Under the pieces are notes generated by a model. It saw only the letters and a program-made list of their open reading frames with translations. It was not told the DNA's origin and did not search any database. Position numbers and translations under genes: made by a program. This document shows, one piece after another, positions 31,332 through 40,188 of a stretch of DNA of 64,000 bases. Position 1 is the first letter of the stretch. Each line of letters opens with the position of its first letter. The stretch is from Cubamyces lactineus (Eukaryota; Basidiomycota; Agaricomycetes; Polyporales; Polyporaceae): assembly GCA_022376465.1 (NCBI GenBank), contig JACDTU010000023.1:248001-312000 (forward strand). The letters run 5' to 3'.

Positions 31332-31724
31332 ACCATTTGTGCTTGTGACGTGTTACGAAGCTCTGAGCAAAGGCCTGGTAGCTGCCTTATTGGGCAAGCT
31401 AGGCCAGGGAGAGTTGTTATCAGCTCCCCGGCCTTATCTCCTCACTGATAAGGCTTCTGCCCCATCTTATCAGTGCTTCCCGCTGCCCCGCCACCCCCAC
31501 CCACTGGCGCTTTTTTCTCCTCCCGCCACTACCGCATTTGGTAGTGCCTCCTGCTTGACCTCCTCACTGGCTCACTTGGCACCCCCACCCCGGGCTCTGT
31601 GCTGCTCCAATCCGCGCACAAATAGGCGCATTCTGACCGTGTTCACAGGCACTATCAGGAGATTGAAAGCGATTGCTGAAAGGTATGTTACTGATTACTC
31701 TACAGTAGCCGGAGATTTGGGCAC

Positions 31725-32455
31725 TAGGCGACAGAGAATGACCGATATCTCGGTCGCTTTCTGTCGCCTCGTAAAACAGTTTATATCCCCAAGTCCGTAT
31801 TGTCAGGGGCTTTTGAATGAGCCCCTGACGAGAGGGAACGGCCCAGTATTGGGCGAGATAGGCGATGTCCTCTCCAAATAGGAGAGGACCTCACCATATT
31901 TTGCATATCTCACCCAGGACTCGGTGGATACACACGGTTCTGGGCTAATATCAACCATAGCTACATCTACTACACAGGAAATATAGCGCCACAAGGGATG
32001 CGCACGAGATACAGGGCAGGGGAGGCAGGGCATGGCTCAGCCACACCCCACCTTCTCTTCCCTGTATCTCGACCGTTTCGCAACGCCTCACTACGGTTCT
32101 GACATCCCCGCAGAGCTCTTATAAAAGGCTTTCTAACGCGCTCTTGCCGAGAGGGAATGGGCCACAGGGAGTTGAGCTGCGCCATGGTCTCCTGGAGGGC
32201 CAGGCCAGCTTGGCTCCCTAGGCTCATAACTCGCTCAATTCTCGTCCTTTCCGTGTAAAAGAGGGCTTGATTAATAGCTGACTATTTCTACAGTATACAT
32301 GATCCACTTTCGCGTCCAGAAAGGCGTCGATGCAGTGTAGGGAAGGGGTATTAGTGGCCCAGCCACTTCCCCCTTCTCTCCCCTGTAGCGACTGCAGTTC
32401 TGCACGCCCCGGGACGCAAGCTATACCGTCAGAAAGCTGCGTTTAGCAGCTTTCT
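31725..32455. repeat. Series of strong hairpins in the left arm
   Basis: Perfect stems: 31725-31769 (10-bp outer stem plus GACCGA/TCGGTC inside), 31803-31828 (9 bp), 31867-31889 (9 bp), 32005-32071 (12 bp, CGAGATACAGGG) and 32431-32455 (10 bp, 5-nt loop). The same set occurs inverted in the right arm. Confidence 0.7.
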
Positions 32456-32797
32456 GGCGGTACCGCTTTTATCTCGAGGCGTCCACCGGTTATCCCGGGA
32501 CACTGACCCCTGCCTGCTCCCCTACTCCCTTCTTTCTCTCACCTCTCCTTCATTCCCACAGGTAACACCGCCCATATGGACGCCTTAGATAGATTAGATA
32601 GGACCTAATATATGTATATACATAGTCCCAATGCAATACATGAGCTCTTGATACTGGTATCTCTACTTTGCTATAGCCTGGTGGGTCTACTACTGAGCTA
32701 ATCAGACCCTATAAAATGTGTCTTAAAGTGTCTTAAAACTGTGTCTTAGAGTGTCTTAAGACGTCTTATTACCGCGTCTTAGAGCGTCTTAGAATGT

Positions 32798-33158
32798 TCC
32801 GATTCTTCTCATAGAATCGGTTATCTTACCGCACCTTGAGCCTGCCTCCGCACGTGACCTTTTGTGCACCCGTGCGGACCCATGTTGGCTTCCGGTTTCT
32901 TCCCTGCGCGTATTCGTGGCTTTCGCCGGCCCGCATTTCCCGTAATTTCTTCAATCTCTGGTATGCACCCGTGCGGACCCGAATTGCATCCTGGATTCTT
33001 CCCTGCCCTCATTGAACGGCTTTCGTCGACCCATGTTGCCTGTGATTTCTTGAACCTCGCCTTGCGCGAGGACCTGCCTCTCACCCTGAAAATCCGAGCA
33101 TCCCCCGTGAACCAAAGTGAACAAACTCTCCATACTGAAAGAGCACACGGCCGTCCGC
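32798..33158. other. Spacer with two-copy 99-bp tandem repeat
   Basis: Blocks starting TGCACCCGTGCGGACCC at 32865 and 32964 are two diverged copies of a 99-bp unit. Just before them CCGATTCT..AGAATCGG (32800-32821) forms a hairpin at the inner end of the arm. No gene. Confidence 0.6.
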
Positions 33159-33699
33159 TGTTACAAATGTACGATAGGCGTCTTACGAACTGTACGATTT
33201 GGTATGGTCTCTACTTCCGTCTCTGTACTATATGAATATGGCGGACTCTAGGATTCTAGCTACGGTTCTTAAAGACAGGAATGGTCTCGTATTATCTAGG
33301 ACTCTCTAGGACTTTCTATGCACAGTTACTGCTGCACAGTGCACAGTTACTTCCGCGCAGTGCACAGGCGCTTCTGCACAGTCCACAGCAGCACTGCCAC
33401 AGTGTTACTAGGTTCGACTAGCACTGACTACTACGCACCAGAAAGTCCATGTACACGCTAGAACATTCCGTCTACAGGCCTGCATACATGTATATAAGAG
33501 GCGACGCCATAGAGCGACCCTCAGCTTTCAGTCTCTTCGCGAAATACGACTTTGGTTGCTCGTTACCTCGCTTTCACTGCAAATACTACTACGCGCTTAT
33601 CTTCGACAAGCTAGGGCTAGTAGCTGAATAGATACAAGCTCTCTATTCATTGACGTCTTAAGGCTTGATAGTTTAAGAGTCACGCTCGAAAGCGTAGCA
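33159..33699 (+). repeat. Gypsy-B 5' LTR (541 bp)
   Basis: TGTTACAAATG...GCGTAGCA. The last motif is GCGTAACA in the 3' LTR, the one substitution noticed. It contains the TATA box and predicted transcript start. Confidence 0.95.
33491..33534 (+). promoter_or_regulatory. Gypsy-B TATA box and self-primer sequence
   Basis: TATATAAG at 33491 is 32 bp upstream of AGCTTTCAGTCT (33523-33534), the exact reverse complement of the 12 bases at 33702-33713. In Tf1 the first bases of the transcript anneal to the primer-binding site and prime reverse transcription; the position 32 bp after a TATA box fits a transcript starting here. Confidence 0.75.
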
Positions 33700-33701
33700 T
33701 T

Positions 33702-33713
33702 AGACTGAAAGCT
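33702..33713 (+). other. Gypsy-B self-primer binding site
   Basis: AGACTGAAAGCT begins two bases after the LTR and pairs over 12 bp with 33523-33534. No tRNA-type site is visible. Confidence 0.75.
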
Positions 33714-33740
33714 TTAACCCTCCACTTGTTAAAAGTGTAG

Positions 33741-34601
33741 AGGCCTACGTCGGAAGACAACGACTACGAAACGCATCAGAACCCTCTCTTGCTCGTAACG
33801 TACAGAGAGACAATAGTCAATACGGAGGGAACTACACAACCCCCATTGCGACAATCACCCGGGGTACTAGACGGAAGGAACAAAACACTGCCGAGGCTAC
33901 CACCACTCGCGATCCCGGAGAATATAGTTGCTCTCCCAAGTTCGCCAAGAGGATCCCCATTCCCCTTGATAAGAGGTTTTAGCTCGACAATCCCTTACGT
34001 AGAAAGTACCAGTTCAATATCGTCGGGTCAGAGCACTCAAGTATCGGACCACGAACCCGCGTTTCAGCGAACACAAGAGTGGAGAGAATATAGGAATTCT
34101 CTGGCCATTCAGGCGGAATCAGGAGTAGCAATAGGCGTACCCATTCCAACCCGAGCGAGTCCAGGAACGGATAGTTCGGATCGATCGACTCCAGAAACTA
34201 GTGTTGAAGAAGCATCCTCAACGGCAGGGATATTCTATCGGAGAACACAGCTTCCGGTGCACGCGATCGATACACTTCGAGTTATAGCAGATAACTTGGA
34301 AGTACTAGGACAGGAAGACTTCACGAGGAGATATCACGCGACTCTCGAACGAGCCCATCGATACATAACTCAGGTCATCCAGACACTCGAATTTATTCCA
34401 AGACAAGCTGTTACGCCTCCAACGAGGGTACGGAACTTTGCGGGATATCTTCAGAACCAGATTGACTACCTGCGAGCAAGGGTCCTCAATCCGGAGAACT
34501 ACGCAGATATAGACCTCGAAGAAAATCTTAGGAAATTTCGTAGTTGCCTCCGAGCTAGGGAACTACATCAGGCTTTCCTACGACAAGCACAACGTGTATG
34601 A
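33741..34601 (+). CDS. Gypsy-B ORF0: ATG-less open frame before gag
   Basis: The frame is open from 33741, after TAG 33738-33740, to TGA 34599-34601: about 286 codons with no ATG in this or any other frame between 33491 and 34597. The product would be Ser/Thr/Pro/Arg-rich in the first half, then helical and charged (about residues 165-285), with no known domain. Its stop overlaps the gag start as ATGA. Start is unknown: near-cognate initiation, or the frame may be part of a spliced product. An open frame this long is unlikely by chance, so I treat it as probably coding. Confidence 0.55.
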   Translation, partial: RPTSEDNDYETHQNPLLLVTYRETIVNTEGTTQPPLRQSPGVLDGRNKTLPRLPPLAIPENIVALPSSPRGSPFPLIRGFSSTIPYVESTSSISSGQSTQVSDHEPAFQRTQEWREYRNSLAIQAESGVAIGVPIPTRASPGTDSSDRSTPETSVEEASSTAGIFYRRTQLPVHAIDTLRVIADNLEVLGQEDFTRRYHATLERAHRYITQVIQTLEFIPRQAVTPPTRVRNFAGYLQNQIDYLRARVLNPENYADIDLEENLRKFRSCLRARELHQAFLRQAQRV

Positions 34602-36472
34602 GTTCAGCTGAACCATATAGTTGTTCAAGGTTATATCATCTCTACAACTCCGACAAAGCTCGGGACGTATACTATCGAGAAAGCGTAGACAAGTGGAATT
34701 TTTGCACCAACGAAAGGTGTCCACTTCGGTACAACACTAAGGAGGTTCCAAATGTCAAGCACGCATCGGCTTTAATCCTAACACACTCTTCACAAGAGCG
34801 GGATATTACTAACACCCACGGACGACAACCCGCGTTAGTCAAGAAGCCACTACTTGCTGGAAAAGCTACTGGTCGGATTAATAGTCCGAGAGTTGTGTCA
34901 GGATCGTTTCCGACTTCAAGAGTAGGAACCCCAAAACCTCAAGAATCCGAATCACCTAAGGAATCAGGTCCATCCTTCAAGGAGAAAGGAAAGGAGACCG
35001 AACCGCCTAAGGTAGAGGACTCGGACAAGGAGGACGAGACTTTTCGGACGACGGTCGAAGCACCTGAACCGAAAATCGAAGAAACTATTCAGATTAAGGT
35101 CGTAGTACCTGCACCGAAAACAGAAGACACTCGGGTCGAGGCAGAAACACCTGAACCGAGAGAAGAGCATATTCAGACAGAGGTCGAGGAGACTAAATCT
35201 GAATTGGAGTATACTGGTCGCAGCGCAACCCCAGAATTTGTACGAAAATCAGTACCATCGTACATGTCGGGAACAGCGACAGGAGAGTCCATTTCTGGAG
35301 CCCATAGATATGCGTTCACTCCGCAAGGGCAAGGCTCAGAAGGAGAAAGATACGGGTCTTTATCAAGTGGACCAGCCCCTCGGGCAACGGCAATTTCTGG
35401 AGGAGTTATCAATCCTTCTGGAGGTGGAGGAGGAGGCGGACCAGGTAGGCCCGGAGGTCGGCCTGACCCTGAGCCTTCAGATCCCTACTCCCCAGGAGGA
35501 GGACCACCAGGACCAGACCCAGACCCGGAACTGCAAGAAGCTCCAGGAAATGCGCCGCAAGGACACGGAAAGGGCAAGATCAAGGACCCTGAGGTCTTCA
35601 ACGGAGACCGAGACAAAACCAGGTCCTTCCTCAATCAACTGTTCCTGTTGTTCACGGCGCGACCCCACGACTTCGTTAATGATTACACGAAGGTGGCGAC
35701 GGCCCTATCCTTCATGGAAGGGGACAATATAAACTACTGGAAGGACATCACAATTCAGCGAGCTGAAGAGGAAATTAGACCGGGAGTCTATCGAGGATTT
35801 GACTCTTGGCCGGTCTTCAAGAGGAATTTCCTGCTCGCATTTGCCCCAGTAGATGAGGTGGATGACTCTATGGTTAATCTCACGACGATACAGCTCAAGG
35901 ACTACTCTTCAGTCGATGAGTTCAATGCGAGGTTCATGGATCTAGCTCTTAAGGGAAAAATTCTGGACCCAGCAGCGCAACTGGCCCTGTACAGGAATGC
36001 GCTTCCAGAATATTTACTGAAGAAGATATCCATGTCGTACCCTCCGCCGACGACCATTGAAGAGTGGATGACTAGGACTAAGGAGATCGACCATAGCTAT
36101 CACCTTACGGAGAAGATTTTGGCTAATCGCAGAGGACGCAAGGCCAAAACCTTGAAGACTAAGAAGAATGTCAAGACGGTTAATATCGAGGACGACTCGC
36201 TCGATATTAACAAGCTCTCTGTCAAGGAGAGACAGGAGCTGCAAGACAAGGGACTATGTTTCCGGTGCAGGAAGCCGGGACATATTTCCAGAGACTGTCC
36301 TTCTAAACCTAAGAAGCCCGGCAAACCTGTTAGTCGAAAGGTACGACAGGTTACCGACGAGGACTTAGAGGACGAGTCTGAGGAAATCTCAGACGAAGAG
36401 GACGACGAGGACGAAGAGGACAATGTTTCTATTAACGCACTCAGGGCTACAGATTTCGAGACGGGTTTTTAG
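34598..36472 (+). CDS. Gypsy-B Gag, intact
   Basis: 624 residues from the first ATG downstream of the predicted transcript start. An N-terminal part of unknown nature is followed by a Glu/Lys/Pro-rich spacer and a Gly-rich GGGGGGGPGRPGG stretch, a retrotransposon-gag capsid region (about 330-490, with SFMEGDNINYWKD), a zinc knuckle CFRCRKPGHISRDC at about 554-567, and a very acidic tail. It builds the virus-like particle and binds RNA. It overlaps ORF0 by ATGA and reaches Pol by -1 slippage at its last codons. Confidence 0.93.
   Translation: MSSAEPYSCSRLYHLYNSDKARDVYYRESVDKWNFCTNERCPLRYNTKEVPNVKHASALILTHSSQERDITNTHGRQPALVKKPLLAGKATGRINSPRVVSGSFPTSRVGTPKPQESESPKESGPSFKEKGKETEPPKVEDSDKEDETFRTTVEAPEPKIEETIQIKVVVPAPKTEDTRVEAETPEPREEHIQTEVEETKSELEYTGRSATPEFVRKSVPSYMSGTATGESISGAHRYAFTPQGQGSEGERYGSLSSGPAPRATAISGGVINPSGGGGGGGPGRPGGRPDPEPSDPYSPGGGPPGPDPDPELQEAPGNAPQGHGKGKIKDPEVFNGDRDKTRSFLNQLFLLFTARPHDFVNDYTKVATALSFMEGDNINYWKDITIQRAEEEIRPGVYRGFDSWPVFKRNFLLAFAPVDEVDDSMVNLTTIQLKDYSSVDEFNARFMDLALKGKILDPAAQLALYRNALPEYLLKKISMSYPPPTTIEEWMTRTKEIDHSYHLTEKILANRRGRKAKTLKTKKNVKTVNIEDDSLDINKLSVKERQELQDKGLCFRCRKPGHISRDCPSKPKKPGKPVSRKVRQVTDEDLEDESEEISDEEDDEDEEDNVSINALRATDFETGF
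36463..36469 (+). promoter_or_regulatory. -1 frameshift site, Gypsy-B
   Basis: G GGT TTT in gag register is followed directly by the stop TAG. Shifting -1 reads GGG TTT TTA and continues in the pol frame, which has no ATG of its own until about 36573. The same heptamer lies at the same place in Gypsy-C (46686-46692). Confidence 0.7.
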
Positions 36473-39400
36473 GCAGGCAAGCAGACTCGACGCCTGACTT
36501 GCCCAAGGAACTGCATGTAACTATTGTAACCAATACAGAGCGGAGACGCAGTGCTCTGCTGATACCCGGTTACATGCAGGTTCAGGACAAAGCCGTCGAA
36601 ATCAAGGGACTCATTGACACTGGTGCGGATGCCGTGATCGTCAATAAAAAGATTGTGGACAAGTACAATCTTCCGACAGTCAGACTACCAAAGACTCTGA
36701 CTTTCCGGAACGCGGACGATAGCGTTAATAGCATGGGAACCATTACCCATCGGGTGGAGGGGACATTTAATCTCCACGGGAAGAAGCTCCCAACAAATTG
36801 GTATGTGGCCGACATTGGGCGGGACGATGTCCTATTCGGCATGCCATGGATCCGCAAGTACAATCCTAATATCGACTGGGAAAGTGGTCGCATTACTTTC
36901 AAGTCGGATATTATCAAGAAGCAGCAGCAGATCCATAAATACCAATGCGAGCACGACCCACCTGAAGGGATGCTGTGGAACTTCCCAGTAAAACCTCTAA
37001 ATCAAGACCTGGTCGTATCGTTCGTACGTGCTATACCGGACGAGGACGACGCAGACCCAGACTCCGAAAGGCTTACATTTAATCCTTCGAGGGCCATTGA
37101 GCTATGGTACCGCAAGAAGAAAATCCGAAAGATTAATAAGTCTACGGAGATCGCTATAGCAGCGAAGAAAGACCAGAAGGAGAAGACCTTGGACGAAATC
37201 CTACCTGATTTTGTAAAGGACTACCGACAGGTCTTTGAGAAAAAGGCAGCAAGTAGATTTCCGCCCTCGAGACCATGGGACCATGCTATCGAATTCAAGA
37301 AGGACTTCGACCATCATACCAAGGGGTCTTGGAGGAAAATCTACCCTCTGACCTATACGGAACGTATAGAACTCGACAAATTCATTGCGGAGAACCTTGA
37401 GAAGGGCTACATTCGAAAATCCAAGTCTCCACTAGCCTCGCCATTTTTCTTTGTCACCAAGAAAGATGGGAGTCTTCGACCTGTTCAAGACTACAGGGCT
37501 CTTAACGAGGGGACTATTAAAAACGCATATCCCTTGCCGCTCATCAGCGACATCATTGACCGGCTGAAGGGGGCCACAATATTCACCAAACTCGACGTGC
37601 GAGCAGGGTACAATAATGTGCGCATCAAGGAGGGCGATGAGTGGAAAGCTGCGTTTATAACACCCAGTGGATTGTTCGAACCAACAGTCATGTTTTTTGG
37701 TCTGTGCAATGCACCGGCCACATTCCAAAACATGATGAACGACCTCTTCCGAGACATGCTCCAGGAAGGATGGATGGTCATTTATATGGACGACATCCTG
37801 ATATTCTCAGACAATGTCGAGGATCACCATGAGCGGACGCGAAGAGCTTTACAGCGACTTCAAGACAGTGATCTATTCCTCAAAGCGGAAAAATGCGAAT
37901 TCGACAGACAAGAAGTCGAATTCCTAGGATCAATAATCCGACCGGGGGTAGTCGCTATGGATCCAGTAAAGCTAAAGGCAATTATCGAGTGGGAACCACC
38001 GAAAACAGTCAAGCAGGTTCAGGCATTCCTGGGGTTCGGTAATTTCTACCGACGGTTCATTCGGGATTATTCAAAGATAGTCCGACCCCTCACGGAATTA
38101 ACCAAGAAGGACCAGCCTTTTCTGTGGACCCCTGATTGTCAGAAAGCATTCGACACACTCAAGAAGCGGTTTACTGAAGAACCGATCCTGCAAATCCCGG
38201 ATCCGGAGAAACCATTTCAGATTGAGTGCGATGCTTCTAAAGTCGCAACAGGTGCTGTACTACGACAGCAAGGAGAGGACGGACTATGGCATCCTTGTGC
38301 CTATTTGTCCAAGTCCTTTACTCCTGCGGAACGGAACTATCAGATTTATGATAGGGAATTGTTGGCCATTGTTCGAGCCCTCGAAGCATGGCGGCATTTT
38401 TTGCAGGGTTCCCCACACCCTACAGAAATTCTATCAGATCACAAAAATCTGACCTACTTCCGTACGGCGCAGAAGCTAAATCGCAGGCAGGCACGATGGC
38501 ATTTATTCCTCTCGGAGTTCAACATCGTAATCAAGCACCAACCCGGAAAATCCCTCACTCAAGCAGACGCCCTTTCTCGGAGATCAGGGCATGACGGGGG
38601 GGAAAATGACAACAAGGATGTCGTATTATTGGGACCAGAACTTTTTGCCAAAGCTGTCAACGTTGAGCTACAAGAGCGCATCCGCGATAGCAAGCTACGG
38701 GACAGCTCGGTAGTAGAGTACATTACCCTAAAAGGAAAGGCTACCAAACGCCCAGAGTTCGGCAAACCAGAAGATTGGTCCGACGACGACGGAATACTCC
38801 TGTACAAGAACAGGGTATATGTTCCACCAGATAATCAATTGTATCGTGATATAGTCAAGATGCATCACGACGCACCGATTATGGGACACCCAGGAGTCCA
38901 GAAAACCTACGATCTGGTTAAACGGGAATATATGTGGCCAGGCATGCGGAAATTCATTGTGCAATATGTCAAAGGTTGCGCCGCTTGCCAAACAAGCAAG
39001 GTCAATACGCATCCCATTAAACCAGGCTTAATTCCCATTCAACACAGTGGGGATACTAGGCCTTTCCGGACCATTACAATGGATTATATCACGGATCTAC
39101 CAGAGTCGGATGGATTCAATGCCGTCCAAGTGGTAGTTGACCATGATGTATCCAAGGCAGCGGTATTTTCCCCTTGCACTAAGAATATTACGGCAGAAGG
39201 AGCCATGGATATTCTGCAAAGGGATGTATATCGCAGATTCGGACTACCTGCGAAGGTCATCTCGGATCGAGGGCCGCAATTCATCTCCAAGGCATTCAAA
39301 GAATTACACAACAGCCTCGGAATTGAAACGGCACTCAGCACGGCCTATCATCCTCAGACAGATGGGGAAACGGAGCGAGTCAATCAGGAACTCGACTTAG

Positions 39401-40122
39401 CACTTCGGCTCTACTGTGCTAACAATCCGAAGAACTGGGCCAAACTGCTGCCTCAATTCGAATTCGCGCACAATCAGCGGACACACTCTGTCACGGGAAA
39501 ATCCCCGTTTGAACTCCTCTACGGGTTTCAGCCAGAGGCCGCTGGGACAGTCCGAACCACCCCAAAGCATCCAAGTACGGAGCAGAGGCTTCAAAGTCTT
39601 CAGGAAGCCAGGGAGAATACAATAGCTGCGCATGCGCAGGCCGCCGCAGCCATGTCAAGAAGACTCCCCGCTGCTCAAGTTCCGCTGAAGCTCGGAGACA
39701 AGGTTCTTCTCGATACAAAGAACCTCAGGCTTCCATATGTCTCTAGGAAGTTGATTCCAAAACGAGTGGGACCGTTCGCTATCGTCAAGGTCTTGGGACC
39801 GGTTACATTTAAGTTAAAACTTCCGGAGAAATGGAAGATACACCCAGTCTTCCACGCAGCGCTACTTACTCCGTACCACACAACTAAGGAGCACGGACCA
39901 GACTACATCCGACCTCCACCGATTCCCACTCCAGACTCGACGGAAGGAGAGGAATGGGAGGTAGAAGCAATCCTAAGCCACCGTACCCGAGGTACCCGAA
40001 AACAGTACCTAGTGGCTTGGAAGGGTTGGCCTGCATCGGAGAATTCTTGGGAACCAGAAAAACATCTCAAGAATGCGCAGTCAATCCTGCGCAACTATAA
40101 GAAGAGGCACAAATTGTCGTAA
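36469..40122 (+). CDS. Gypsy-B Pol with chromodomain, intact
   Basis: About 1217 codons from the frameshift site. Aspartic protease GLIDTGADAV lies near residue 40 counted from 36499; RT has FFGLCNAPATFQ and YMDDILIFS (Tyr at 429); RNase H has ECDASK and YDRELLAI; the integrase zinc region HH..H (about 789) with CAACQ (about 830) is followed by TMDYITDLP, SDRGPQF and the Glu helix ERVNQELDLAL; chromodomain about 1152-1200 (YLVAWKGWP). Chromodomain integrases direct insertion towards marked chromatin. No defect seen. Confidence 0.95.
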   Translation, partial: LGRQADSTPDLPKELHVTIVTNTERRRSALLIPGYMQVQDKAVEIKGLIDTGADAVIVNKKIVDKYNLPTVRLPKTLTFRNADDSVNSMGTITHRVEGTFNLHGKKLPTNWYVADIGRDDVLFGMPWIRKYNPNIDWESGRITFKSDIIKKQQQIHKYQCEHDPPEGMLWNFPVKPLNQDLVVSFVRAIPDEDDADPDSERLTFNPSRAIELWYRKKKIRKINKSTEIAIAAKKDQKEKTLDEILPDFVKDYRQVFEKKAASRFPPSRPWDHAIEFKKDFDHHTKGSWRKIYPLTYTERIELDKFIAENLEKGYIRKSKSPLASPFFFVTKKDGSLRPVQDYRALNEGTIKNAYPLPLISDIIDRLKGATIFTKLDVRAGYNNVRIKEGDEWKAAFITPSGLFEPTVMFFGLCNAPATFQNMMNDLFRDMLQEGWMVIYMDDILIFSDNVEDHHERTRRALQRLQDSDLFLKAEKCEFDRQEVEFLGSIIRPGVVAMDPVKLKAIIEWEPPKTVKQVQAFLGFGNFYRRFIRDYSKIVRPLTELTKKDQPFLWTPDCQKAFDTLKKRFTEEPILQIPDPEKPFQIECDASKVATGAVLRQQGEDGLWHPCAYLSKSFTPAERNYQIYDRELLAIVRALEAWRHFLQGSPHPTEILSDHKNLTYFRTAQKLNRRQARWHLFLSEFNIVIKHQPGKSLTQADALSRRSGHDGGENDNKDVVLLGPELFAKAVNVELQERIRDSKLRDSSVVEYITLKGKATKRPEFGKPEDWSDDDGILLYKNRVYVPPDNQLYRDIVKMHHDAPIMGHPGVQKTYDLVKREYMWPGMRKFIVQYVKGCAACQTSKVNTHPIKPGLIPIQHSGDTRPFRTITMDYITDLPESDGFNAVQVVVDHDVSKAAVFSPCTKNITAEGAMDILQRDVYRRFGLPAKVISDRGPQFISKAFKELHNSLGIETALSTAYHPQTDGETERVNQELDLALRLYCANNPKNWAKLLPQFEFAHNQRTHSVTGKSPFELLYGFQPEAAGTVRTTPKHPSTEQRLQSLQEARENTIAAHAQAAAAMSRRLPAAQVPLKLGDKVLLDTKNLRLPYVSRKLIPKRVGPFAIVKVLGPVTFKLKLPEKWKIHPVFHAALLTPYHTTKEHGPDYIRPPPIPTPDSTEGEEWEVEAILSHRTRGTRKQYLVAWKGWPASENSWEPEKHLKNAQSILRNYKKRHKLS

Positions 40123-40188
40123 AAAGACTCAACCCACTCCTCACTCAAATATTCCCTCCAATTTTCTAAACATTTTCTGATATTCACT

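Larger units (their letters stand above)
30391..32797 (-). repeat. Left arm of a 2.4-kb inverted repeat
   Basis: Base x here pairs with 75539-x in 42742-45148. Only a few differences were found, for example near 30400, 30478 and 32297. The outer edge coincides exactly with an LTR terminus (TGTTATGACG). The arm comprises an LTR (30391-31114), a polypurine tract (31115-31128), the tail of the Gypsy ORF4 family (31149-31331) and about 1.45 kb of hairpin-rich non-coding sequence. Confidence 0.92.

Noticed and set aside
31312..31881. 189-codon frame in the inverted arm (and its mirror at 43658-44227)
   Set aside because: It spans the hairpin series and resembles no protein; presence in both arms is explained by duplication.
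33449..33631. 60-codon frame inside the Gypsy-B LTR, present in both LTRs
   Set aside because: It overlaps the TATA box and transcript start, and duplication is due to the LTR pair; its ATG lies upstream of the predicted start.
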